Below the pieces are notes generated by a model. That model did no database searches, had not been told where the DNA came from, and saw only the letters and a list, made by a program, of their open reading frames with translations. Source: JACJWR01 sp964627505 (lineage in GTDB: Bacteria > Actinomycetota > Actinomycetes > S36-B12 > UBA10799). From it: a stretch of DNA of 19,615 nt. A program made the translations under genes and the position numbers. This document shows, piece after piece, positions 7,756 through 14,901 of this stretch; position 1 is the first letter of the stretch; each line of letters begins with the position of its first letter. The DNA lies in NCBI GenBank assembly GCA_964627505.1, contig CAZVKB010000046.1:1-19615 (forward strand). The letters are read 5' to 3'.

Positions 7756-8047
7756 GGGGCAATTCTCCCCCATCACTCACGCCTGCCCGCAGTCGGGCAG
7801 TGTGACGACGGTAGACCGCGCGGCGGCGCGTCACATAGGGCAATCCGAGCAGACCGAGCCCGAATCCCACCAAGCACACCCACAGCCACCACGCGGCATC
7901 GTGGGCAGCCAGAGTGGGGCGGAAAAACATCCACAGGGTGGCGCCCGCCAATGCCCACAGGCAGGTTCCGATGGCCACGGCAGAGACCCCATCGGCGTCC
8001 ACGGGGGTGGCGCTCAACTCCGCGATCTCGGCTTCGTGGGAACTCAC
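7748..8047 (-). CDS. DUF2530 membrane protein
   Basis: This 99-aa integral membrane protein matches the actinobacterial DUF2530 pattern: a PVDADGVSAVAIGTCLWALA opening, first helix ending in WMFF, then WWLWVCLVGFGLGLLGL as the second helix, then a basic YVTRRRAVYRR segment on the cytoplasmic side. Function is unknown. The GTG start at 8047 has TAGCCT six bases upstream (8054-8059, minus strand) and no Shine-Dalgarno, so the transcript is probably leaderless. Its 3' end overlaps the start of the DUF3027 gene, making it the first gene of a three-gene operon DUF2530, DUF3027, DUF2771-like. It is divergent from the 28-aa micro-ORF at 8148. Confidence 0.85.
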   Translation of the reverse strand: MSSHEAEIAELSATPVDADGVSAVAIGTCLWALAGATLWMFFRPTLAAHDAAWWLWVCLVGFGLGLLGLPYVTRRRAVYRRHTARLRAGVSDGGELPRG

Positions 8048-8053
8048 ATCAGC

Positions 8054-8059
8054 AGGCTA
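8054..8059 (-). promoter_or_regulatory. -10 box of the DUF2530 operon
   Basis: On the minus strand TAGCCT lies six bases upstream of the GTG at 8047, the leaderless arrangement. Confidence 0.55.
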
Positions 8060-8134
8060 CTCGCCTGTGCGGCGAAACGGGCAGTGGTCCGCGGGTAAGG
8101 ATTGCGCGGAGATCCCGTGCGAGGGTGCGCGCGA

Positions 8135-8140
8135 TAGGCT
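8135..8140 (+). promoter_or_regulatory. -10 box of the 28-aa micro-ORF
   Basis: TAGGCT is followed by seven bases and then the ATG at 8148. No Shine-Dalgarno is present. The same hexamer precedes serC and the tyrosine phosphatase gene. Confidence 0.5.
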
Positions 8141-8147
8141 CCCCACC

Positions 8148-8234
8148 ATGAACCCACGCACGCGCCGCTTCATCACCTTGGCTGTGCTGTTTGGACTCGT
8201 GGCCCTGGTTCTGGTTGCGAGCCTCGTTTCTTAG
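8148..8234 (+). CDS. 28-aa single-pass membrane micro-protein
   Basis: This very small open reading frame runs ATG to TAG and encodes a basic N-terminus (MNPRTRRF) followed by one hydrophobic helix (ITLAVLFGLVALVLVASLVS). It is too short for most gene callers. Support comes from its promoter (TAGGCT seven bases upstream) and its textbook small-membrane-protein composition, with Arg residues before the helix giving a predicted cytoplasmic N-terminus. Its last 62 bases are antisense to the 3' end of the XRE regulator gene. Function is unknown; it may act as a membrane peptide regulator or be a conserved micro-protein of this neighbourhood. Chance cannot be excluded without homologues. Confidence 0.55.
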   Translation: MNPRTRRFITLAVLFGLVALVLVASLVS

Positions 8235-8469
8235 CAATGTCCGCAGCGGCTACTTCCAGGTCGCCCAGGGTGACGTGCAGGGCATCGGCGATCAGCCACA
8301 AACGATCCAGCGTGATGGCGTGGGCGCCGTTCTCTACCCGGTTGATCGACTTGCGGTCGAACCCGGTGATTGCTGCAAGTTCATCTTGGGTGAGGCCCAG
8401 GTCCCGTCGGCGCTGAAATATGGCGGTGCCCAGGTCATAGCGCCGTTGCATGATGTGGTCATCGGCCAC
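8173..8469 (-). CDS. XRE-family (Cro/CI) transcriptional regulator
   Basis: This 98-aa DNA-binding protein is dominated by a single helix-turn-helix of the Cro/CI type. The five-helix signature reads GTAIFQRRRDLGLTQDELAA, ITGFDRKSINRVENG, ITLDRLWLIADALHVTLGDL. Helices 2 and 3 (TQDELAAITGFDRKSINRVE) form the DNA-reading unit. There is no sensor domain; the C-terminus is a short, basic, Pro-rich tail. The start is GTG 8469 or ATG 8451; neither has a clear Shine-Dalgarno. About 35 bp upstream lies a perfect inverted repeat (8504-8519), a good candidate for its own operator, suggesting autoregulation. Its 3' end overlaps the convergent 28-aa ORF by 62 bases. Confidence 0.85.
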   Translation of the reverse strand: MADDHIMQRRYDLGTAIFQRRRDLGLTQDELAAITGFDRKSINRVENGAHAITLDRLWLIADALHVTLGDLEVAAADIAKKRGSQPEPGPRVQTAQPR

Positions 8470-8503
8470 GCTCCGACCGTGTCGGGTTTCGGCTCAAAAG
8501 TCC

Positions 8504-8519
8504 GTACCAGCGTTGGTAC
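8504..8519. promoter_or_regulatory. Inverted repeat, candidate XRE operator
   Basis: GTACCA-GCGT-TGGTAC is a perfect 6-bp inverted repeat with a 4-bp spacer, sized for a dimeric HTH repressor. It lies 34 bp upstream of the XRE gene start and 29 bp beyond the end of the membrane protein gene. A TTGAGA at its upstream flank on the minus strand may be a -35 element. Confidence 0.5.
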
Positions 8520-8548
8520 ATCTCAACCTGATGGCGTGACGGGAACCG

Positions 8549-9304
8549 TCAGGGGGTGGGCTGAATGGCGGGAACAGAGGCGAGTGCCACTGGGCTGGCT
8601 TGATTGGGCGGGGTCGCCGAAATGGTCGCGGTGGGGCTGTTGGTCGGCGATTGGGTGGGCGAATTCGTGGGACTCGCAGAGGTAGTAGTCGGACTTGCCG
8701 TGGGGCTTTGGGAGGTCGGCGAGCCGCTCGGCGACGGCGAGGCAGAGGGGCTCGCGGAAGTTCGCGACGGGGACGGCGAAGGTGACGGTGAGGCCGTGGA
8801 CATCGACGGAAATGGTTGCGGCGCGGGCACATTGTCGCTGGTGAACATGCCCCAGAGAATGCCGATGCTCAGGCCGACAACCGCCACGATGGCAACGATG
8901 CCCCAGATCAGACCAGCGCGGGAGCGGGGCTGAGCGGTGTCCGGGTCGGCGCTGCCGGCCGCGTTGGCTGCCCCGGCGATGCCAACGGCGCCGGCGACGC
9001 CCACTTCCGACGGTGGCAGCGGGGCAACTGGGAGCACTGCTGTGTCACCCGTACCAGCGGCCATGTCGTCTACATCAGATGCCACCTGGGACTCTGAGAC
9101 AGCGGGCAACGCGGTCGTGGCCTGCTCATCCGGTGCTGAGTCGGGTAATGACTGAGTCGGTGCGGCATCCGTGCTCGTTGTCTCGGATGCGCTTGCGGCA
9201 ACCGGCGGCACCACCGGCAGGGGGGCCGTGTGGTCCTGTGCCCCCGCGGCAGAACCGTCGGGGGCACCAGAACTTTGTTGTGGGGTGCCGTCGTCCTGGG
9301 CCAT
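8549..9304 (-). CDS. Single-pass membrane protein with mucin-like tail
   Basis: This 251-aa protein has three parts. Residues 1-130 are disordered, acidic and Ala/Pro/Thr-rich and carry three TxxLP motifs at T26, T63 and T88. Residues 131-154 are a clear transmembrane helix (GLIWGIVAIVAVVGLSIGIL). Residues 155-251 are a low-complexity Ser/Pro/Thr tail (SPSPSPSPSRTSASPSASPS and repeated SPT or NSPT units). An Arg pair before the helix favours a cytoplasmic N-terminus and an extracellular tail, which could be O-glycosylated. The ATG has TAACCT six bases upstream (9311-9316), so it is leaderless. The gene lies between serC and the XRE regulator, all on the minus strand. I do not recognise the family; function unknown. 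Confidence 0.75.
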   Translation of the reverse strand: MAQDDGTPQQSSGAPDGSAAGAQDHTAPLPVVPPVAASASETTSTDAAPTQSLPDSAPDEQATTALPAVSESQVASDVDDMAAGTGDTAVLPVAPLPPSEVGVAGAVGIAGAANAAGSADPDTAQPRSRAGLIWGIVAIVAVVGLSIGILWGMFTSDNVPAPQPFPSMSTASPSPSPSPSRTSASPSASPSPSGSPTSQSPTASPTTTSASPTNSPTQSPTNSPTATISATPPNQASPVALASVPAIQPTP

Positions 9305-9310
9305 GTGCTC

Positions 9311-9316
9311 AGGTTA
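9311..9316 (-). promoter_or_regulatory. -10 box of the mucin-like membrane protein
   Basis: On the minus strand TAACCT lies six bases upstream of the ATG at 9304, without a Shine-Dalgarno, consistent with a leaderless mRNA. Confidence 0.55.
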
Positions 9317-9415
9317 GGGCCGGATACCCCGCGGGCGCACAGAAATCAGCACTGTCCGGGCAGAAACTGCACGTTCAGCCGCAATCCGAACCGACCGCAT
9401 CGACGCTGCGGATGC

Positions 9416-10534
9416 TTAGAGTCGCTCCACCACGTAGTCGATGGACGTGGTCAACGCTTGCACATCGGTCGGGTCCACTGCGGGGAACATAGCGATCCGC
9501 AGTTGGTTGCGGCCCAACTTGCGGTACGGCTCGGTGTCCACGATGCCGTTCGCCCGCAGCACTTTGGCCACCTGCGCGGCATCCACGTCATCGGCGAAGT
9601 CGATTGTGCCGATCACGTGGGATCGTTTTGCCGGATCCGCGACGTAGGGCGAGGTGTAAGACGTGGACTCGGCCCAGCCGTAGAGCCGCGCGGCAGAGTC
9701 GGCAGTACGAGCAGTGGTCCAGGCCAGACCGCCGTTGGCGTTGAACCAGTCCACTTGTTCGGCCATGAGGTAAATGGTGGCCAGGGCGGGCGTGTTGTAG
9801 GTCTGGTCCTTGCGGGAGTTGCTGATTGCCGTGGCGAGATTGAGGAATTCCGGCGTCCAGCGACCGGACGCGGCGATCTCCTCGTTGCGGGCCAGTGCGG
9901 CCGGACTCATGATCGCAAACCACAATCCACCGTCGGCAGCGAAGCACTTTTGCGGTGAAAAGTAGTAGACATCGGTTTCGCTGATGTCCACGGGAAGTCC
10001 GCCAGCAGCGGAGGTGGCATCGACGAGTAGCAGGGAATCGGGATCGCCGGCGGGACGCTTGATGTCGATAGCCACGCCGGTGGAGGTTTCGTTGTGCGGT
10101 GTGGCGTACGTGTCAACACCGGCAGCGGGCGCGAACACGGGGGCTTCGCCCGGCTCGCTGGTGATGATCGTGGGTTCGGCCAAGTGCGGCGCGACTAGCG
10201 CTGCCTTGGCGAACTTGGAACCGAATTCCCCGAACGATAGGAACTGGGACTCGTTGCGAATCAGCCCAAACGTCGCGACATCCCAGAAGGCTGTGGCACC
10301 GCCCAACCCGACGATGACTTCGTAACCGTCGGGCAGCCCAAACAGTTCAGCGAGTCCGTTGCGCACCCGGGCGACTTGGTTCTTGACCGTCGGCTTGCGG
10401 TGCGAGGTGCCCATGTAGGTGTCGGCGACTGCCGCGAGGGCGCGCATCTGCTCGGGACGCACTTTGGACGGGCCTGCGCCAAAGCGGCCATCGGCAGGTT
10501 TGAGATCTTGCGGAATAATGATGTTTTCGCTCAC
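9416..10534 (-). CDS. serC: Phosphoserine aminotransferase
   Basis: SerC is a PLP enzyme that transfers an amino group from glutamate to 3-phosphohydroxypyruvate, the second step of serine synthesis; it also acts in pyridoxal phosphate synthesis in some bacteria. The 372-aa product matches the actinobacterial form (Rv0884c). Visible features are the opening KPADGRFGAGPSKVRPEQM, the LFGLPDGYEVIVGLGGATAF cofactor region, the PLP-contacting Asp172 in LLVDATSAAGG, and the Schiff-base Lys196 in YFSPQKCFAADGGLWFA. The GTG start at 10534 has TAGGCT six bases upstream and no Shine-Dalgarno, so it is leaderless. It lies downstream of dacB on the same strand but has its own promoter. A gene neighbourhood with DUF3027 is shared with M. 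tuberculosis. Confidence 0.97.
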   Translation of the reverse strand: MSENIIIPQDLKPADGRFGAGPSKVRPEQMRALAAVADTYMGTSHRKPTVKNQVARVRNGLAELFGLPDGYEVIVGLGGATAFWDVATFGLIRNESQFLSFGEFGSKFAKAALVAPHLAEPTIITSEPGEAPVFAPAAGVDTYATPHNETSTGVAIDIKRPAGDPDSLLLVDATSAAGGLPVDISETDVYYFSPQKCFAADGGLWFAIMSPAALARNEEIAASGRWTPEFLNLATAISNSRKDQTYNTPALATIYLMAEQVDWFNANGGLAWTTARTADSAARLYGWAESTSYTSPYVADPAKRSHVIGTIDFADDVDAAQVAKVLRANGIVDTEPYRKLGRNQLRIAMFPAVDPTDVQALTTSIDYVVERL

Positions 10535-10540
10535 CGGGCC

Positions 10541-10546
10541 AGCCTA
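10541..10546 (-). promoter_or_regulatory. -10 box of serC
   Basis: On the minus strand TAGGCT ends six bases before the serC GTG at 10534. The start codon would be at or next to the mRNA 5' end. Confidence 0.6.
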
Positions 10547-10591
10547 CGACAGCGGCTGCGCCAGTTGGTGGGGCCATCCGGTGGCGTGAGG

Positions 10592-12070
10592 TTACCCGCA
10601 GCCGCAGTTCGCCAGCGCGGAGGCGGCGTTATCGAGCGCGGCCCGCGCGGCAGTGGTATCGCTGGCCGTGGGCGTGATGAAAACGAACACCAGCAATTGC
10701 CCCTGTGCCGTGACCACCTGCCCGGCTAGTGCCGACACCCCGGTGAGGGTGCCGGTTTTGGCCCGCACGTCCCCCCGGCCGGCGGCAGTGCTGGCAGTCT
10801 CGAAGCGGTTGCTTAAAGTGCCGTCGAAGCCAGCAACCGGCAGGCCGCTGGACACCGGCCATAACCACGAGCTCGCGGTTCGGGTCTCGGCCGGTGTGCT
10901 CGCAGCGCCGGGTGCGCCCAGTGTGGTGGTCAGCATGCGCGCAATCGTCGCGGGCGGTACCGCGTCCTCCCGGCTCAGCCCGGAAGCATCCGCCAGGGAC
11001 ATCCCGGCCGCCGGAATACCAAGCTGCGCGACTACCGCTGCGGTGGCCTGGGCGCCGCCGGCGAAACTAGCTTGTCCCACAGCGGCGCCGCCGGCCAGGT
11101 GGGCCAGCATTTCGGCCGCGGTGTTATCGGACTCCAACATCATGCTTTCCACCAATGTCGCCACGGGCTGAGAATCCGCCGCGGCCAGTTGGACATCCGT
11201 GGTACTCGCCGCGGCTCGGGTGACACCCGGTGTCACCGCCACACCACGTTCTGCCAGTTCGGCAGCAAACATCTCACCGGCGGCAAGCGCCGGGTCGGCC
11301 TCGGGTTGGCACGGCGCACCGGGGGCTGGTTGCACGGCCAACGCGGTGATCGGGCGGACGATGCACTCGGCCAGCAAGGTCGGCGACCATGAGGGCACCG
11401 TGGTGGGTCCGGTGAACAGGGCATCGTCCACCGCTACACGCACCGGCGCGGTCGGCTGCGGGGAGGCCGGTACGGCCGTTGCGCTGACCTCTGGATTTGC
11501 GCTCGCGGCGGCAGCACTGGCCTGGGCGCGCAACGACTGCACCGTCAGTGCTGCCAACAAATCCAAAGAAGCCCCTGCACCGTATGAATCGCGTTGCAGC
11601 TGCGGATCCCCCGCCCCAACCACAATCAGTGTGCCGTCGGCCGCCTGCATAACCCGAGTGGTGAGAACGGCGTCGTCGTCCAAGTATTTCAGGACAGCTG
11701 CGCTGGTGAGGATCTTCACCGATGAGGCTGGGATCGTCGGGGTGAGGGCACCGGAGTCATACAACACCGCGCCTGTGTTGGGATCCATCACACTTGCGAC
11801 CACCCCGGGGCCTAGCGCCGGATCGGCCATTGGCGCAGCAAGCGCACTGGCCACACCTGCCGCAGTGGGTGCGGGCATCACAGGTAGTGGTGCGGCGGGA
11901 GCCACAAAAAACCCGGTGCGGTTGGCCAGCGCGGCCGATACTGCCGTGGTGTCGGCGGGCGCCGAGGGGCTCGCGCCGCGGACCGCCGGAGTGCCGACGG
12001 TGAGCGCGACGACGGCCACTGCACCAACGACGCCCACCCGGCGTGAGAACGCGCGGAGGCGACCCGACAT
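10592..12070 (-). CDS. dacB: D-alanyl-D-alanine carboxypeptidase, PBP4 type
   Basis: This S13-family penicillin-binding protein trims or cleaves peptidoglycan cross-links outside the membrane. The start chosen is the ATG at 12070, with AAGGGGGT four bases upstream; a longer in-frame start at 12106 lacks this. An N-terminal signal or anchor segment spans about residues 12-32 (GVVGAVAVVALTVGTPAV). The three active-site motifs are intact: SSVK at 116-119, SDN at 314-316 and KTG at 438-440. An Ala/Pro-rich insert separates the first two, as in PBP4 proteins. Divergent from ppa, a pairing also found in mycobacteria (Rv3627c and Rv3628). The protein ends in ALANCGCG. Confidence 0.93.
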   Translation of the reverse strand: MSGRLRAFSRRVGVVGAVAVVALTVGTPAVRGASPSAPADTTAVSAALANRTGFFVAPAAPLPVMPAPTAAGVASALAAPMADPALGPGVVASVMDPNTGAVLYDSGALTPTIPASSVKILTSAAVLKYLDDDAVLTTRVMQAADGTLIVVGAGDPQLQRDSYGAGASLDLLAALTVQSLRAQASAAAASANPEVSATAVPASPQPTAPVRVAVDDALFTGPTTVPSWSPTLLAECIVRPITALAVQPAPGAPCQPEADPALAAGEMFAAELAERGVAVTPGVTRAAASTTDVQLAAADSQPVATLVESMMLESDNTAAEMLAHLAGGAAVGQASFAGGAQATAAVVAQLGIPAAGMSLADASGLSREDAVPPATIARMLTTTLGAPGAASTPAETRTASSWLWPVSSGLPVAGFDGTLSNRFETASTAAGRGDVRAKTGTLTGVSALAGQVVTAQGQLLVFVFITPTASDTTAARAALDNAASALANCGCG

Positions 12071-12088
12071 CGCGACCCCCTTATCGTG

Positions 12089-12098
12089 TACATATGTA
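12089..12098. promoter_or_regulatory. Palindrome in the dacB-ppa intergenic region
   Basis: TACATATGTA is a perfect 10-bp palindrome 18 bp upstream of the dacB start. It overlaps possible -10 sequences for dacB. A second inverted repeat, CTAAGCCG-AA-CGGCCTAG (12117-12134, one mismatch), lies nearer ppa. Either may be a promoter part or operator. Confidence 0.3.
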
Positions 12099-12177
12099 GG
12101 TGGCATTGCCGTCAGACTAAGCCGAACGGCCTAGGTCGACTCGGCACCCCACCGCTAGCGCGCATTGAGGAGTCATT

Positions 12178-12666
12178 GTGGAATTCGACGTCATCATCGA
12201 GATCCCCGCCGGAAGCCGGAACAAGTATGAGGTTGATCACGCGACCGGCCGGATCAAACTCGACCGCATGCTCTTCACCGCCACTCGTTACCCGCATGAC
12301 TATGGCTTTGTTGACAACACCTTGGGGCTCGACGGCGACCCGCTGGACGCCATGGTGATCGTCAACGAACCAACATTCCCGGGTTGTGTGATTCGAGCCC
12401 GCACGATCGGCATGTTCCGGATGACCGATGAGGCGGGCGAGGACGACAAATTGGTGTGCGTGGTGGCCGGTGATCCCCGCTACGACAAGATGCAGGACAT
12501 CGAAGACCTCGACATGTTCGAGCGCCTGGAGATTCAGCACTTCTTCGAGGTGTACAAGGACTTGGAACCAGGCAAATCAGTGGAAGGTGCAAGTTGGGCG
12601 GGCCGCACAGAAGCCGAAGCCGAAGTGGTGGAGTCGCAGGAGCGCTTGCTCACAGAGGGACACTGA
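12178..12666 (+). CDS. ppa: Inorganic pyrophosphatase
   Basis: This family I soluble pyrophosphatase hydrolyses PPi to two phosphates in the cytosol and so pulls biosynthetic reactions forward. The 162-aa product is full length. Recognisable parts are EIPAGSRNKYEVDHATGRIKLDR, RYPHDYGFVDNTLG, and the signature DGDPLDAMV with the metal-binding Asp residues, followed by GDPRYDKMQDIEDL and the C-terminal FFEVYKDLEPGK. The GTG start at 12178 has GAGGAG five bases upstream, so this gene is Shine-Dalgarno-led. It is divergent from dacB. A GGT-like gene follows 82 bp later, separated by a tandem repeat. Confidence 0.97.
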   Translation: MEFDVIIEIPAGSRNKYEVDHATGRIKLDRMLFTATRYPHDYGFVDNTLGLDGDPLDAMVIVNEPTFPGCVIRARTIGMFRMTDEAGEDDKLVCVVAGDPRYDKMQDIEDLDMFERLEIQHFFEVYKDLEPGKSVEGASWAGRTEAEAEVVESQERLLTEGH

Positions 12667-12713
12667 ACCGCCCTGCGCGGTCCCGCGTGAACCGCCCCGT
12701 GCGGTCCCGCGTG
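12666..12713 (+). repeat. Two tandem 24-bp repeats with internal hairpins
   Basis: Two adjacent 24-bp units (12666-12689 and 12690-12713) differ at two positions. Each holds a small hairpin, ACCGC with GCGGT around a 5-nt loop. The array starts at the last base of the ppa stop codon and ends about 30 bp before the next start. Confidence 0.75.
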
Positions 12714-12748
12714 CACCACCGCAGCAGACAAGAGGCCAGAAGTTGACC

Positions 12749-14212
12749 ATGTTCACCGGTCGACCTGCGGTGGCAGTCGGCCCCCCGGGCTACGCCGCCG
12801 TTGCCACCGGCAACGCTGCGAGCACCGCCGCAGCAGTGTCGGTGCTCAAAGCTGGCGGCAACGCGGTGGATGCGGCCGTGGCTGCAGGGTTCGCCTCAGC
12901 AGTGGCCGAGCCGGGGCTCACCAGCATCGCGGGCGGCGGATTCCTCAATGTCCACTTCACAGATGGTCACACCTCCGTGCTGGATTTTTTTACTGCCGTG
13001 CCGGGGATCGGTCGCATCGGCCCGCCACCGGAGCCAGCCACGATCACTGTGGTGTACCCGTCGGCGCAGCAGGACTTTCGAGTGGGACCCGCGGCGGCGG
13101 CAGTACCAGGGGTGCTGTCGGGATATTTGGCAGCCCACGAGCGGTATGGCCGGCTGCCGATCTCGGCGGTGGTCTCGCCGGCGGTCCGGTTGGCCGAAGT
13201 CGGAGCTGTGATTGATGTCTCCCAGGCCTACATCCTCACTCTGATTGAACCCATCGCGCGGCACACGCCTTCGGCGGCCGCGGTCTACGCCCCCGGTGGC
13301 GATTTGTTGGTGGCTGGCGATGTCTTGCGGGATCGCGAGTTGCATGCGTTTCTGCAGTCGGTCCAAGACGGTGAGATCACCGGTCTGACTTCGCCGGGTA
13401 TCGCCGACCCGCTGTTGGCGATGGCCGCCGACGGTTCGGGCATCACTGCCGCAGATCTGGCGAACTACCAGCCGATCTGGCGCGAACCGCTGCACGATCA
13501 GCACCACGGTTGGACGGTGTTGACCAACCCGGCGCCGGCGTTCGGTGGCCACATCATCACGACTGCCCTGCGGTTGCTGGAGGAATATGGTTTCGCCGCC
13601 CTTACCCAGGCACTTGGTGCGGCGACCGAGCAGGTGAAAACTGGCCCGGCTGTGACCACCGGCACCACCCACATCAGCATCGTCGATGCCCAAGGGATGG
13701 TGGCGGCCATGACCACTACCAATGGCGCCGGCGGCGGGGTGCTGATTCCGGGCACGGGGATCCAGTTGAACAACATGCTCGGCGAAGACGACCTGATCCC
13801 CGACGGCATCGAAGCCATGGTGCCCGGGGAGCGCCTGGCCTCGATGAGCGCACCGACCATCGTGCTAGCGCCGGATGGCACACTCACTGCCTTGGGAAGT
13901 GGCGGCTCGGCGCGCATTCGGTCGGCCCTCGCGGCGGTGATCGTCCGGTTGCGCGACGGCCGGGAGTCGCTGGCCGATGCCATCGCCGGGCCGCGGGTGC
14001 ACCTGGAGGACTCGGGTGTGGTGCAGGTTGAGGCGGGCTTGAGCGTGGAGTCGTTGGCGCAACTGCGGGAGTACTACGAGGTGAACCTCTGGGACCGCAC
14101 CGACTTCTACTTCGGTGGGGTCAATGCGGTCCAGCGAGCCGCCGACGGCGCAGTGTTGGCTGTGGCCGACCATCGACGCAACGGCTCGACTGCCGTGGTG
14201 CCCCCAGATTGA
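12749..14212 (+). CDS. Gamma-glutamyltransferase-like Ntn hydrolase
   Basis: This 487-aa protein belongs to the gamma-glutamyltransferase family, made as a precursor that cleaves itself before a catalytic threonine. The N-terminal block (VATGNAASTAAAVSVLKAGG, NAVDAAVAAGFASAVAEPG) and C-terminal block (SMSAPTIVLAPDGTLTALGSGGS) are typical. The predicted nucleophile is Thr306 in GTTHISIVDAQG. There is no signal peptide, so it is probably cytosolic. The arginine that binds the substrate carboxylate in canonical GGTs (LDFRETAP context) is replaced: here LDFFTAVP, residues 78-85. The substrate may therefore differ from glutathione. The ATG at 12749 is chosen; TTG 12743, seven bases after AGAGG, is an alternative. 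An open frame upstream within ppa is a shadow. Confidence 0.85.
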   Translation: MFTGRPAVAVGPPGYAAVATGNAASTAAAVSVLKAGGNAVDAAVAAGFASAVAEPGLTSIAGGGFLNVHFTDGHTSVLDFFTAVPGIGRIGPPPEPATITVVYPSAQQDFRVGPAAAAVPGVLSGYLAAHERYGRLPISAVVSPAVRLAEVGAVIDVSQAYILTLIEPIARHTPSAAAVYAPGGDLLVAGDVLRDRELHAFLQSVQDGEITGLTSPGIADPLLAMAADGSGITAADLANYQPIWREPLHDQHHGWTVLTNPAPAFGGHIITTALRLLEEYGFAALTQALGAATEQVKTGPAVTTGTTHISIVDAQGMVAAMTTTNGAGGGVLIPGTGIQLNNMLGEDDLIPDGIEAMVPGERLASMSAPTIVLAPDGTLTALGSGGSARIRSALAAVIVRLRDGRESLADAIAGPRVHLEDSGVVQVEAGLSVESLAQLREYYEVNLWDRTDFYFGGVNAVQRAADGAVLAVADHRRNGSTAVVPPD

Positions 14213-14235
14213 TGCACCGTCTGGATACTTTGCCG

Positions 14236-14901
14236 TCAGGCTTTGCGGTAGATGAAGTCGAAAATCTCCCGGCCGGCAGCCAGCCCAGCCCGCTCGAACT
14301 TGGTCTGCGGCCGCCACTGCGGGCGGGGTCCGCCCACGATCACCGGCTGGAGACTAGTCGCAGCCCCGAGCACGCGGGCCATGACCTCGGCGTAGGAGGC
14401 CACGTCGGTCGCGGTGTGCAGAGTGCCGCCCTCCTGCAATCGATCAACCATCAGCGCAACGTGCTCATCCGTGATCAGGCGTCGCTTGTGGTGTTTGCGC
14501 TTGGGCCAGGGATCCGGGAACCACGCGCGTACCCCCGCCAGCGTGCCCGGAAGGACATGCTCGGACAACGCCGCCAGGCCATCGCCGTGGTAGACCCAAA
14601 GGTTCTCGCAGCCAGCAGCATCGGCAGCGCGGACCGTGGCTGCCACCCCGGCGTCGTGTACTTCGGCGACGATCAGAGCCGTGGCAGGATCCGCGATCGC
14701 CATCGCGACGGCAGCATCACCCATCCCCGACCCGATCTCTAGCACCACCTGGGTGTACCCGGGGAACGTGGTCCTCGGTGACCAGCAACCCGACGGCAGG
14801 ACCCGCTGAGGTAGTCCGTGCCGCAGCGCTACCCGGGAAGCGGAGCCCATGCGACCGCTGCGGCGGACATACGTGGGGATGGGACGCCCTGCGTCAGTCA
14901 T
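14236..14901 (-). CDS. trmB: tRNA (guanine-N7)-methyltransferase
   Basis: TrmB methylates N7 of guanine 46 in the variable loop of tRNAs, using S-adenosylmethionine. The 221-aa product has the SAM-binding motif VLEIGSGMGDAAVAMA near the first third, the acidic LIVAEVHDAG strand, and the family signature RAWFPDPWPKRKHHKRRL, with the RPQTKFERAG segment close to the end. The opening RPIPTYVRRSGRM is the usual actinobacterial start. I chose ATG 14901, with GGAG seven bases upstream; the ATG at 14919 is directly abutted by GGAGG and lacks usable spacing. It is convergent with the GGT-like gene and divergent from aqpZ, with about 59 bp between starts. Confidence 0.95.
   Translation of the reverse strand: MTDAGRPIPTYVRRSGRMGSASRVALRHGLPQRVLPSGCWSPRTTFPGYTQVVLEIGSGMGDAAVAMAIADPATALIVAEVHDAGVAATVRAADAAGCENLWVYHGDGLAALSEHVLPGTLAGVRAWFPDPWPKRKHHKRRLITDEHVALMVDRLQEGGTLHTATDVASYAEVMARVLGAATSLQPVIVGGPRPQWRPQTKFERAGLAAGREIFDFIYRKA

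Noticed and set aside
6907..7776. Single frame read through the N run, ending at 6907
   Set aside because: It crosses 100 unsized N, so continuity is not real evidence. The tail in the other frame has better protein character and a coupled stop-start.
8191..8685. Plus-strand frame of 164 aa across the XRE gene
   Set aside because: It is the complement of the XRE gene and of the Ser/Pro tail, with no recognisable domain or start signal.
9305..9415. Terminator after serC
   Set aside because: Only a weak 5-bp pairing (CCGCA with TGCGG) could be found, not enough to call a terminator.
12428..12748. N-terminal extension of the GGT-like frame into ppa
   Set aside because: It overlaps ppa out of frame and includes the tandem repeats. 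Family similarity begins at MFTGRPAVAVG.
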